Positions 1 to 7,432 of a DNA stretch of 17,317 nucleotides are shown here, piece by piece; the stretch's first letter is position 1; each line of letters begins with the position of its first letter. Source of the stretch: DATLWN01 sp964492895 (lineage in GTDB: Bacteria; Pseudomonadota; Zetaproteobacteria; Mariprofundales; Mariprofundaceae). The notes under the pieces are model-generated. The model was not told the origin of the DNA. It did not search any database and saw only the letters and a list, made by a program, of their open reading frames with translations. The translations under genes and the position numbers were made by a program. Where the stretch lies: positions 1 to 17,317 of the forward strand of contig CAZBLR010000031.1 in assembly GCA_964492895.1 (NCBI GenBank), read 5' to 3'.

Positions 1-50
1 GCCTGACCGATCCGAGGCTCAACCATATCCACAGGCCCTGGCTGCCGTAA
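1..50 (+). CDS. 3' end of an unidentified gene (partial)
   Basis: The frame beginning at position 3 reads LTDPRLNHIHRPWLP and stops at TAA 48-50. A strong terminator hairpin starts about 30 bases later, which is what one expects after a gene end, and the other forward frames do not end sensibly before the hairpin. Only about 15 residues are visible, so the product cannot be named. It could also be chance open frame. The gene would run off the left edge. Confidence 0.4.
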   Translation, partial: LTDPRLNHIHRPWLP

Positions 51-76
51 CGCGGGTCCGCTTCAGCGGGCGCATG

Positions 77-110
77 AAAAAAGGGCGGATCCCGATGGGT
101 CCGCCCTTTT
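77..110. terminator. bidirectional intrinsic terminator
   Basis: The arms GGGCGGA (83-89) and TCCGCCC (100-106) pair perfectly, and a short inner CCC/GGG pairing extends the stem. The stem is preceded by six A residues (77-82) and followed by TTTT and further T residues (107-114). It can therefore end transcription in both directions. It lies between a forward gene ending at about 50 and the reverse gene whose stop is at 152, so it probably serves both. Confidence 0.85.
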
Positions 111-151
111 CCTTTATCCACTGACCGGCGTTGGCCGGCTCCCATCCATGC

Positions 152-1552
152 TCAGCGATTCTTCTGGGAGCTCACGGCCGACGGCAGCTGCAGGATGACG
201 CCGCCTTGCTGGATGGAAAGGGTCTTGATGCGGTCGCTCATCTCCGCGACCTGGCGGCGCAGGGCGTTGTTGTGCCGGTCATGATAATCGAATGCGATAT
301 AGGTGACGCCATGCATCTGCTTCAGGAAGGCCTGCGGATCATTCTTGGCCGGCGGCAGTGGCAGGGCCCCCGAGCGTGTGGCCAGCATGGTCCGTCCCGG
401 CCACTGGCTGGCGATCAGGATCGGTTTGCCGGCATCCCTGGTCAGCTCGACCAGTTCCGAAATCACCTCGTCGGTCGGGCGCAGCCGGTGATCCGCCTTG
501 AGCAGGAAGCGCTCCTTGTCACCGGTGATGAAAATGAACGACAGAACGAACACGGCCAGTGCGACCAGGCCGCGCCTGGCCGTGATATTCGTCGTGCTGA
601 AACGGGAATTCACGGTGACCAATGCCTTGATACCCTCGTACAGGATCAGCAGCAAGGCCAGCTGGGACCATGCCTGATTCGCCGATACCAGACCGAACGC
701 GATGCCGAAGATCAGCATCATCGGGAACAGCTCGCGCGAGCGGCGCAGGGCCACGATGACGGCGACGAGCAGCAGAATGGCGGAGATCAGGCCAAAGCCG
801 AGCGGCATGGACTGGAAGAAGGAAAGATCCCCGATCAGGATCCCGGCCAGGGCATGGATGGGATTGTTGAAGGTCTCGAGATCAGGCCAGCCCATGCGGC
901 TGAGCAGCACGAATGCGATGATGGTGCCCATGCCGGCGATCAGGGCGATCTTCCTGCGCGCGTTTCCGCCGTCATGGCGCAGCCACGACCAGCCGACGGC
1001 AAACGCCATGCCGAGCCCCGCCGGATGCATGCTGGCGGCGAGGGCGAGCACCAGGATCATCAGGAAGTAGTAGCCCGAGACCGTGCGCGTCGAATCGCGC
1101 AGGTAGCTGTCCAGCCAGGCGGCGGCAATGGCACAGAAGGCGAGGTAGTTGCCGGCGCCGATGCTGTCGGTCTGGGAAATGGTCAGTGGCGCCACCAGCC
1201 ACAGCCCGGTGGCGAACAGCGCCGTCTCTTCGTCGAGGTGCTTCTCCGCCCAGCGGTAGAGCATCAGTGCCGTGGCGAAGGTCAGGTACATGGTCAGCAC
1301 CTTGGCGGCGGTCAATTCCCCGATCCAGTGAAAATTCAGCGGTGCGAACAGCAGGGCGCGCATGTCGGGGAAGCCGAGCACCGCCACGGGGCTGACGACC
1401 TCCGAACCGATCGCCCAGTTCAGCAGCAGGCCCCGTGCCGCCCCTTCGTCGATGCCGAAGCGGTTGTAATGAAACAGGGCGAGGTAGACGAGGGAGAGCA
1501 GGCACAGGGCGGCCAGTCCGATGTGCCGTGGCAGGATGTGCGGGAGTTTCAT
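152..1552 (-). CDS. polytopic inner-membrane protein, possibly GT-C glycosyltransferase-like
   Basis: This 466-residue protein has about nine or ten hydrophobic segments, starting with an N-terminal one at residues 11-28 that is followed by a polar loop containing an Asp-Glu pair (D35-E36). The C-terminal 110 residues (about 355 onward) form a soluble domain. A first outer loop with D-E after the first membrane span, many spans and a soluble tail is the layout of GT-C/PMT-type sugar or lipid-linked glycosyltransferases. I see no family-defining motif beyond that, so the function is a suggestion. The start ATG at 1552 has AAGAGGAG about 11 bases upstream. The 81-aa gene upstream on the same strand is 84 bases away, so the two may be co-transcribed. 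The gene ends at the terminator at 77-110. Confidence 0.8.
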   Translation of the reverse strand: MKLPHILPRHIGLAALCLLSLVYLALFHYNRFGIDEGAARGLLLNWAIGSEVVSPVAVLGFPDMRALLFAPLNFHWIGELTAAKVLTMYLTFATALMLYRWAEKHLDEETALFATGLWLVAPLTISQTDSIGAGNYLAFCAIAAAWLDSYLRDSTRTVSGYYFLMILVLALAASMHPAGLGMAFAVGWSWLRHDGGNARRKIALIAGMGTIIAFVLLSRMGWPDLETFNNPIHALAGILIGDLSFFQSMPLGFGLISAILLLVAVIVALRRSRELFPMMLIFGIAFGLVSANQAWSQLALLLILYEGIKALVTVNSRFSTTNITARRGLVALAVFVLSFIFITGDKERFLLKADHRLRPTDEVISELVELTRDAGKPILIASQWPGRTMLATRSGALPLPPAKNDPQAFLKQMHGVTYIAFDYHDRHNNALRRQVAEMSDRIKTLSIQQGGVILQLPSAVSSQKNR

Positions 1553-1636
1553 GGTGAGCGTGGCTCCTCTTGAGTGTTCGGCGGTGCATCCTAGCCACGA
1601 TCGCCGGATCGAACCAGCGGGCGGGGTCTCAGGCGC

Positions 1637-1882
1637 TCAGCCTTCCTTGTGCAGCATGTGCAGGAAGAAGTTCAGCGCCATCCCGAAGATCCCGCCCAGC
1701 AGCATGACGCCGCTGATGGCCGTGCCTACGAGGACCCACGGGGAAGGGGCCTCGTTGATATGCCGGTGGGCCAGCAGCCAGAAGAACAAGATGCACAGCA
1801 CCAGCCCGATGATCGCGACGATCTGGTAGCGCCGGATCATGATCTTCCATGTTTCCAAGGTGACGGGTTGTTTCTGTTTCAT
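1637..1882 (-). CDS. small two-span membrane protein (81 aa)
   Basis: The protein has a basic N-terminal stretch (residues 1-19), a hydrophobic helix at about 21-38, a short polar loop with HRHINEAPSPW, and a second helix at about 49-72, ending in HKEG. This predicts an inner-membrane hairpin with both ends in the cytoplasm. The start ATG at 1882 is preceded by AGGGGAG on the reverse strand, a good ribosome site with rather short spacing. A longer frame to 2039 exists, but its added residues look like non-coding sequence. I do not recognise a family. It lies upstream of, and probably in an operon with, the 466-aa membrane protein. Confidence 0.7.
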   Translation of the reverse strand: MKQKQPVTLETWKIMIRRYQIVAIIGLVLCILFFWLLAHRHINEAPSPWVLVGTAISGVMLLGGIFGMALNFFLHMLHKEG

Positions 1883-1982
1883 ATGCTCCCCTGACCGTGA
1901 GCATCATACCCGCTCCTGCCGATGGTTCCAAGGCAGCTGCCGTGCTTGCCGTCCGGGCCTCCGCCCGATCCGTGGATACTGT

Positions 1983-2011
1983 TTGCACATTACAGGGGGC
2001 GCTTTTAAGAT
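1983..2011 (+). promoter_or_regulatory. candidate promoter for the moxR-bat operon
   Basis: TTGCAC (1983-1988) and TAAGAT (2006-2011) are 17 bases apart, giving a weak sigma70-like pair with a better -10 than -35. Predicted initiation falls at about 2017-2020, at the proposed ATG of the moxR gene, which has no clear Shine-Dalgarno sequence. Either the message is leaderless or the true promoter lies further upstream in the 135-base gap. Confidence 0.25.
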
Positions 2012-2017
2012 GGATGC

Positions 2018-3007
2018 ATGCAAACCATGCAGGAAGCACGCGGTGCCCAAGAGAGTCTCGATCTAAGCGTTTTATCCGACCTGCGAACGAACATCGGCCG
2101 CCGCGTGGTGGGGCAGACCGATGTCATCGATCGCATGCTGATCGGCTTGCTGGTCGGGGGGCACCTGCTTCTCGAAGGGGCGCCGGGCCTGGCCAAGACC
2201 ACGGCGGTCAGGGCCATCGCCGACTGCATCGACGTGGATTTCCACCGCATCCAGTTCACACCCGACCTGTTGCCGGGGGACCTGATCGGCACCGAGGTGT
2301 TCCGGCCACAGAATGCCAGCTTCGAATTCGTGCGCGGCCCCATCTTCCATTCGATCCTGCTGGCCGACGAGATCAACCGGGCGCCCGCCAAGGTGCAGTC
2401 GGCATTGCTCGAGGCGATGCAGGAGCGCCAGGTGACCGTGGGCAATGTCACCTATGCGCTGCCGGATCTTTTCTGGGTCATCGCCACCCAGAACCCCGTC
2501 GAGCAGGAAGGGACCTTCCCCCTGCCCGAGGCGCAGATGGACCGTTTCCTGATGATGGTGTGCCTGGACTATCCCGATCGGGATGACGAACTGCAGATAC
2601 TCAACATGCACGAGGAGAACATCGAGGAGGCCAAGCTGGATCCCGTGATCCATCCGGACGGCGTGTTCGCGCTGCGCAAAGGGATCCGCAAGGTGTTCAT
2701 GGCACCTGAACTGAAGGGCTACATCGTGGATCTGGTGGCGGCGACGCGCGACCCGGGCCGCCTGGATGCCGAGCTCGATGGCACGGTCGAACTGGGGGCC
2801 TCTCCCAGGGCCTCCATCGCCCTGGCCCTGTGCGCGCGCGCCCATGCCGCCATTCACGGGCGTGACTATGTCAGCCCCCATGACATCCAGAGTATCGCCG
2901 TCGACGTGCTGCAGCACAGGATCGTGCTCAGCTTCAACGGCATCGCTTCCCGCTGGGACCGGAAACGCATGATTCAACGCTTGGTGGAGTTGGTGCCAGT
3001 CCCCTGA
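2018..3007 (+). CDS. MoxR-family AAA+ ATPase
   Basis: MoxR ATPases are AAA+ chaperone-like enzymes that act with VWA-domain partners to mature or protect envelope and metal-containing complexes. The 329-residue length is normal. Visible motifs are Walker A GAPGLAKT (54-61), Walker B ILLADEINR (113-121), sensor 1 ATQNP (156-160) and the FPLPEAQMDRF segment (167-177), with the arginine-finger position at R176; a helical lid follows. It is the first gene of a seven-gene forward operon whose other members encode DUF58, DUF4381, two VWA proteins, a TPR protein and BatD, which are the usual partners. The start is uncertain: ATG 2018 and ATG 2027 are both in frame and neither has a good ribosome site. 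The next gene begins a few bases after the stop. Confidence 0.95.
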   Translation: MQTMQEARGAQESLDLSVLSDLRTNIGRRVVGQTDVIDRMLIGLLVGGHLLLEGAPGLAKTTAVRAIADCIDVDFHRIQFTPDLLPGDLIGTEVFRPQNASFEFVRGPIFHSILLADEINRAPAKVQSALLEAMQERQVTVGNVTYALPDLFWVIATQNPVEQEGTFPLPEAQMDRFLMMVCLDYPDRDDELQILNMHEENIEEAKLDPVIHPDGVFALRKGIRKVFMAPELKGYIVDLVAATRDPGRLDAELDGTVELGASPRASIALALCARAHAAIHGRDYVSPHDIQSIAVDVLQHRIVLSFNGIASRWDRKRMIQRLVELVPVP

Positions 3008-3011
3008 TGTG

Positions 3012-3923
3012 ATGGACCCCCTTCTGGAAGCACACCGGGCTTTCCTGCCCGATCAGACGGAACTGGCCCGACTGGAGATGCAGGCCATGCATCTCCGTAC
3101 CCTGCAGTACGGCCGTACGGGTGAGAGCCTTCCCAATCAATCCCATTCCCATTTCCTCGGCCGCGGCCTGGATCTGGAGAAGGTACGTGCCTATTCGCCG
3201 GGAGACGATATCCGCGCCATGGACTGGCGGGTCACTGCCCGTACCGGCAAACCGCATGTCAAGATCTACCGGGAGGAAAGGCAGAAGGTCATGGTGCTGG
3301 TCGTGCAGACATCGGGCTCGATGCTGTTCGGTTCGGCCACCACGACCAAGCTGGCGCAGGCGGTGCGCCTGGCGGCACTGCTGGCCTTCACGGTCCAGCG
3401 GCGTCGCGACCGGGTCAGCGTGCTGCTATCGGGCGACCTGGGGGGCATCGAAATCCCGCCGTGTTCCCCTCGCGACGCCATGTGGCGGATGATGGATTAT
3501 CTGAGCGGCGGCAGCGAATGGGCGGTGCATTCCCTGCCCTTGGGGCAGCGGCTCGCGTCCATGCCGCGGGGACGGGCGGTGGTGATGCTCTCCGATTTCA
3601 TCGGCTGGGACGAGGAAGGCTGGCGGGGGCTGCGGCAGGCCGCCGCACGCCACCGCGTTTCCGCCATCCAGGTCTACGATCCGCGCGAGTGCGCGATACC
3701 GGACATGGGCCTGGCCCGGATGTCGGACCCGCAAGGCGGTGCGCCTTTCCTGATCAATACCGGCCATCGTCGGGCGCGGGAGGACTATGCCGCGCGCTGG
3801 GAAGCGCACCGCCAGGAACTGTTCCGCAGGCTGGCGCTGGCGCGGGCCCCCTGCTGGGCCATCTCCACCTCGGATGATCCTTCCATATGCGTCGGGCAGA
3901 TGGCCGGCCTGTTCACCCATTGA
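3012..3923 (+). CDS. DUF58 domain protein (MoxR partner)
   Basis: DUF58 proteins are almost always encoded next to MoxR and contain a VWA-like fold; their biochemical role is not settled. The family signature YSPGDDIRAMDW is at residues about 61-72, followed by the conserved ARTGKPHVKIYREE stretch and the start of the VWA-like part (VMVLVVQTSGSM). The expected first MIDAS Asp (D-x-S-x-S) is replaced by Gln here, so metal binding at that site may be lost. No membrane span is evident, so it is likely cytosolic. A GTG at 3009 directly precedes ATG 3012 in the same frame; I chose the ATG. The moxR stop lies four bases upstream, implying translational coupling, and the gene's TGA overlaps the next ATG. 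Confidence 0.93.
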   Translation: MDPLLEAHRAFLPDQTELARLEMQAMHLRTLQYGRTGESLPNQSHSHFLGRGLDLEKVRAYSPGDDIRAMDWRVTARTGKPHVKIYREERQKVMVLVVQTSGSMLFGSATTTKLAQAVRLAALLAFTVQRRRDRVSVLLSGDLGGIEIPPCSPRDAMWRMMDYLSGGSEWAVHSLPLGQRLASMPRGRAVVMLSDFIGWDEEGWRGLRQAAARHRVSAIQVYDPRECAIPDMGLARMSDPQGGAPFLINTGHRRAREDYAARWEAHRQELFRRLALARAPCWAISTSDDPSICVGQMAGLFTH

Positions 3924-4432
3924 TGTCACTCTCCGTGCTGCCGGCGATTGCACCGCCCGATGCGCCCCTGGCGCCGGGCTGGTGGCCGTTGCCGCCCGGC
4001 TGGTGGCTGCTCGGCACCGTCCTGTTCATGCTGGCGGCGTGGCTGCTGCTGATGCTGATGCGGCGCTTCCTCTCGCGCCGGGGACGACGCGATCGGCAGC
4101 CGGACGTCAGGGTCATGGCCCTGGCGGCGCTGGACGAGCTGGAGCGTCGGAAATCGGCCGGCGACCGCGAAACGGCATACCGGCTCAATGAGATCCTCAG
4201 GGCGTCACTGCTGGATGCCCAAGCCCCGCAAACCTGGCGGCCGTTCACGCCCAGGGACGATGTCGGCGTCGACGAGCGGGAATGGACGGCATTCTGGGAC
4301 GAGCTGGAGATGCGTTATCGCCGAACGGGCACGGCGGACGACGACAGGGCGCGCCGGCAACGATGGCTGGCGGTGGCGCGCACATGGCTCGAAGGCCTTC
4401 CTGTTCGGGACGATATGGAGGTCCGGCCGTGA
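3923..4432 (+). CDS. DUF4381 membrane protein
   Basis: This 169-residue protein begins with a short Pro-rich outer segment ending in WWPLPPGWW (about residues 18-26), followed by one hydrophobic helix at about 27-45 and a cytoplasmic domain rich in Arg, Glu and Trp. The aromatic-proline segment before a single span is typical of DUF4381 proteins found between DUF58 and VWA genes in MoxR operons. Its role is unknown; anchoring the complex is plausible. The ATG overlaps the upstream TGA in TGATG, and its own TGA overlaps the next ATG the same way. An in-frame start at 3887 would lie inside the upstream gene and is less likely. Confidence 0.9.
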   Translation: MSLSVLPAIAPPDAPLAPGWWPLPPGWWLLGTVLFMLAAWLLLMLMRRFLSRRGRRDRQPDVRVMALAALDELERRKSAGDRETAYRLNEILRASLLDAQAPQTWRPFTPRDDVGVDEREWTAFWDELEMRYRRTGTADDDRARRQRWLAVARTWLEGLPVRDDMEVRP

Positions 4433-5415
4433 TGGGGACGATCGGGCACCTGCACCTGCAGCACCCGTGGGGGCTGCTGCCATTGCTGATGCTGCCGTGG
4501 CTCTTGTGGGCCGGTTTCTCACGGCGGGGAGAGCTTCGCAGCCTGATGCATCCGGGCGCGGCATGGTTGAAGGCATCGTTTGCGGCGAACAGGGCGACGA
4601 GCCCGAGGATGCTGATGGGGCTGATAGCCATGGCGTGGCTGGCGTGGAGCCTGGCGTTGGCCGAGCCGCAGTGGGCCAACGGCGAGGCTTCCGTCAGCCG
4701 GTACGGCCGGGACATCATGCTGCTGGTCGACCTGTCCGGCAGCATGGTCATCAGCGATTACTCCGGTCCCGGCGGCGATATCAGCCGCCTGCAGGCGGTC
4801 AAGCAGGTGCTGAACCCGTTCATCGAGGAGCGGGCCACCGACCGCATCGGCCTGGTGGTGTTCGGTGAGCAGGCGTACGTGCAGACACCGCTGACGTACG
4901 ACCATGCGCTGGTGCGAACGCTGCTGGACAAGACCCATATCGGTTTGGTGGGCGACCGGACGGCGATCGGCGACGGCATCGCCCTGGCCGTCAAGCACCT
5001 GAAGCATGCCGCGGATACGCGCAAGGCCGGCGGCGGGCAGGTCATCATCCTGCTGACCGACGGGCGCAACAATGCGGGCACGATGACGCCAGCCCATGCG
5101 GCGGAGCTCGCCCGTGCGTTCGGTATCCGCATCTATACCGTCGGCGTGGGATCGGGCAGCGGCGACGGTGCCACGGACCTGGATGAACCCGGCTTGAAAC
5201 GGATCGCCGACATCACCGGCGGCAGGTATTTCCGGGCCACGGATTCGACGGCGCTGACGCAAGTGGCCGTCGAGATCAACCGCCTGGAGAAGGTGCCGGA
5301 CAAGCATACGTCCTATTTCGATACCGTGGAGCTGTACCCGGAGTGTGTGATCGCCGGCCTGGTCCTGCTGGCCATCGCGTTCGTGCGCGGACGCAGCCTG
5401 GCGGCCATGCCGTAA
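4432..5415 (+). CDS. membrane-anchored VWA protein (BatA-like)
   Basis: This 327-residue protein has two N-terminal membrane segments (about 14-29 and 59-77), a VWA domain (about 93-285) and one C-terminal span (about 305-318). That is the BatA arrangement, with the VWA domain exposed to the periplasm. The metal-ion-dependent adhesion site is complete: D100-L-S-G-S104, T177 in GDRTAIGDG and D210 in LLTDGRN. VWA proteins in these operons are thought to bind client proteins through this metal site, with MoxR supplying ATP-driven force. The start ATG overlaps the previous stop; a longer frame from 4282 lies inside the DUF4381 gene and lacks the family pattern. Its TAA overlaps the ATG of the second VWA gene. 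Confidence 0.93.
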   Translation: MGTIGHLHLQHPWGLLPLLMLPWLLWAGFSRRGELRSLMHPGAAWLKASFAANRATSPRMLMGLIAMAWLAWSLALAEPQWANGEASVSRYGRDIMLLVDLSGSMVISDYSGPGGDISRLQAVKQVLNPFIEERATDRIGLVVFGEQAYVQTPLTYDHALVRTLLDKTHIGLVGDRTAIGDGIALAVKHLKHAADTRKAGGGQVIILLTDGRNNAGTMTPAHAAELARAFGIRIYTVGVGSGSGDGATDLDEPGLKRIADITGGRYFRATDSTALTQVAVEINRLEKVPDKHTSYFDTVELYPECVIAGLVLLAIAFVRGRSLAAMP

Positions 5416-6482
5416 TGGACGCCTTGATGCAGTGGGTCTCGCTGGCCGTCGAGCAGTTCAACTGGAGACAGCCCGGCTGGCTAAACCTGTTGCCGCTGGT
5501 GGCGCTGGCGGCGGCCTGGTGGCGGCATCGCGGCGGTCCCTCCCACAGCATGGCCCGTCGGCTCAGCCTGTATGCCGATATCCGCTTCTGGCCGCTGGTG
5601 GTGCGTGGCGCCGATGCCCGTGCACTGGCCAACCGGCCGCCATCACCCGGGACCGGCATTGCCCCGTGGATCGCCACCGGCCTTATCGTGATCGCCCTGG
5701 CGGGGCCACGCTGGCTGCACGAGAAACAGACGGTGTTCCGCGAGGGTGCCGATATCGCGGTCGTCATGGACATCTCACGCTCGATGGATACCCGGGACAT
5801 TCCACCGGACCGCCTGACCCGGGCGAAGGAAGAGCTGCAGGACCTGTTGGCCAGGCTGCACGGCGACCGCGTGGCCTTGGTGGCGTTTGCCGGCCGGGCC
5901 TTCACCATCGTGCCGCTGACGGCGGACTATGGCGCCGTCGAGCGCTTCGCCGAGCAGCTGAGCCCGGACATGGTCACCGATCAGGGCAGCAACCTGGCCG
6001 CCGGCCTGCGGCAGGGTCTTGCGGCCCTCAGCTCGGCGCGCGGCCGGGGACGGGCCGTGGTGCTGTTGAGCGACGGCGAGGACCATGACCATGCGGCCGC
6101 CCTGGCCGCCGCGGCCAGGCTGGGGCGTGATGGCGTCCCCCTGTTCATCCTCGGGGTGGGTACGACCGAAGGCGGACTGATTCCGGCAGGTGACGGCAGG
6201 TTCGTGCACGACAGCCATGGCCGCACCGTGCTGAGCCGGCTGGAGGAGGAGCATCTGAAGGATCTGGCTCAGGCGGCGGGCGGAGTATATGCGCGGATCC
6301 GCTGGGATGATGCCGATTGGCAGGCGCTATACGACCATGGCATCGAGCGTATGGTGACACGGACGCGGACCGCATCGCGTTCAAGGGCGCGCTGGCGCGA
6401 GGAGTATGGATGGGCATTGTTTCCTGCCATGCTGATGTTCGGCTGGTGGTGGAGAGGGAGATTCAGGCAATGGCTGGCCTGA
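5415..6482 (+). CDS. membrane-anchored VWA protein (BatB-like)
   Basis: This 355-residue protein is the second VWA protein of the operon. It has an N-terminal span at about 22-36, another at about 83-97 (WIATGLIVIALAGPRW), the VWA domain at about 113-300 and a weak C-terminal hydrophobic segment. The metal site is D119-I-S-R-S123 and D220 in LLSDGED. The usual middle Thr position reads Ser (GSNLAAG). It follows the BatA-like gene with a TAATG overlap, so the two are probably made in matched amounts and may form a heteromer. Its stop overlaps the start of the TPR gene. Confidence 0.92.
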   Translation: MDALMQWVSLAVEQFNWRQPGWLNLLPLVALAAAWWRHRGGPSHSMARRLSLYADIRFWPLVVRGADARALANRPPSPGTGIAPWIATGLIVIALAGPRWLHEKQTVFREGADIAVVMDISRSMDTRDIPPDRLTRAKEELQDLLARLHGDRVALVAFAGRAFTIVPLTADYGAVERFAEQLSPDMVTDQGSNLAAGLRQGLAALSSARGRGRAVVLLSDGEDHDHAAALAAAARLGRDGVPLFILGVGTTEGGLIPAGDGRFVHDSHGRTVLSRLEEEHLKDLAQAAGGVYARIRWDDADWQALYDHGIERMVTRTRTASRSRARWREEYGWALFPAMLMFGWWWRGRFRQWLA

Positions 6483-7432
6483 TGCCTATTCGCTGGCCCG
6501 GCTGGCCATGGCCGTGCGCGTGCGTGGTGGTGCTGGCCTTGCTGGGCTGGCCCGCCCCGGCTTGCGCAGGCTGGTTTGTCCGCGACAACCAGATCGCCTT
6601 TGATCTGTCCCGGGAGGGGCATGATCGCCAGGCCCTGAAGCACTGGGACCGCAGCGCCGAGGGCTGGTACGGCAGGGGAACGGCCCTGTTGCACCTGGGA
6701 CGGGCGCAGGAGGCCGAGCAGGCCTTCCGCCTGAGCCTGGCGCTGGCACCCCACAAGACCGGCTTTTCGGATCAGCGGGCAATGCCCGCGGAACGCAAGA
6801 CCGGCTTCATGGCCAGCCTCTGGTATAATCTGGGCAATGCCCTGTATGCTCAGGGCAGGCTCGCCGAGGCGCGCCAGGCCTGGCTTTCGGCATTGCGTTT
6901 CCGGCCCGGCCATGCCAAGGCCCGCCATAATCTGGAGATTGTGGATCGCCTTCTGAAGCAACGGGAGGATGAGCCGCAGGCGCTGGCCGGCCTGACTGCG
7001 AACAAACGCAAGCAGGCGGGCGGCGACAAGTCGCCCAAGGGCGGGGCGCCGCAGCAACAGCAGCCGAACGTGCAGCACGGGCTGCTGCCGATGCACGGGC
7101 CGGGTTCGTCAGGCAAGGCAGGATCCCCCGGCGCGTCGGGTTCGGGAAAGAAGCAGGGCGGCACGGGCGCCTCCAGGATGGCATCGTCCAGGCAGGAGGG
7201 GCGCGGCGCGCCGCATCGGTCTTCCCATCCCGCTGCGCCGGGGAGCGGCCATGCGGCCGGGCAAGGCCGTGGACATCAACGCGCGCAGCCGCCCGGCGGC
7301 AAGGGCATGAGCCCCGCGCAGGCGTCGAAGGAGCTCGGAATGATCAATGAGGGGATCAGCGTGTTTCTGCGCCATCGCTTGCAGGAAAAGCCATCTGAGG
7401 CTGAGTCCGGATCCGGAGGCGAACCGTGGTAA
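6482..7432 (+). CDS. secreted TPR-repeat protein (BatC-like)
   Basis: The 316-residue product starts with a clear signal peptide (basic start, hydrophobic core, cleavage near CAG-WF at about residue 30). Two TPR-like units follow, one around WYGRGTALLHLGRAQEAEQA and one around WYNLGNALYAQGRLAEARQA. The middle (about 185-280) is low-complexity Gly/Ser/Gln/His/Lys-rich sequence, probably disordered, and the tail ends with a short conserved-looking helix (GMINEGISVFLRHRLQEKP). TPR proteins at this position in Bat operons probably scaffold the VWA proteins in the periplasm. ATG 6482 overlaps the previous TGA; ATG 6470, four codons earlier, is also possible. The gene overlaps the next by seven bases. 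Confidence 0.85.
   Translation: MPIRWPGWPWPCACVVVLALLGWPAPACAGWFVRDNQIAFDLSREGHDRQALKHWDRSAEGWYGRGTALLHLGRAQEAEQAFRLSLALAPHKTGFSDQRAMPAERKTGFMASLWYNLGNALYAQGRLAEARQAWLSALRFRPGHAKARHNLEIVDRLLKQREDEPQALAGLTANKRKQAGGDKSPKGGAPQQQQPNVQHGLLPMHGPGSSGKAGSPGASGSGKKQGGTGASRMASSRQEGRGAPHRSSHPAAPGSGHAAGQGRGHQRAQPPGGKGMSPAQASKELGMINEGISVFLRHRLQEKPSEAESGSGGEPW

Noticed and set aside
131..1573. Long forward open frame opposite the 466-aa membrane protein gene
   Set aside because: It is Gln/His/Gly-rich without any fold-like pattern, while the reverse frame gives clear membrane helices and a ribosome site. It is a high-GC antisense shadow.
7040..7290. Possible repeat array or frameshift in the low-complexity part of the TPR gene
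   Set aside because: The frame stays open and the sequence is just Gly/Ser/Gln-rich linker; no regular repeat period was found.
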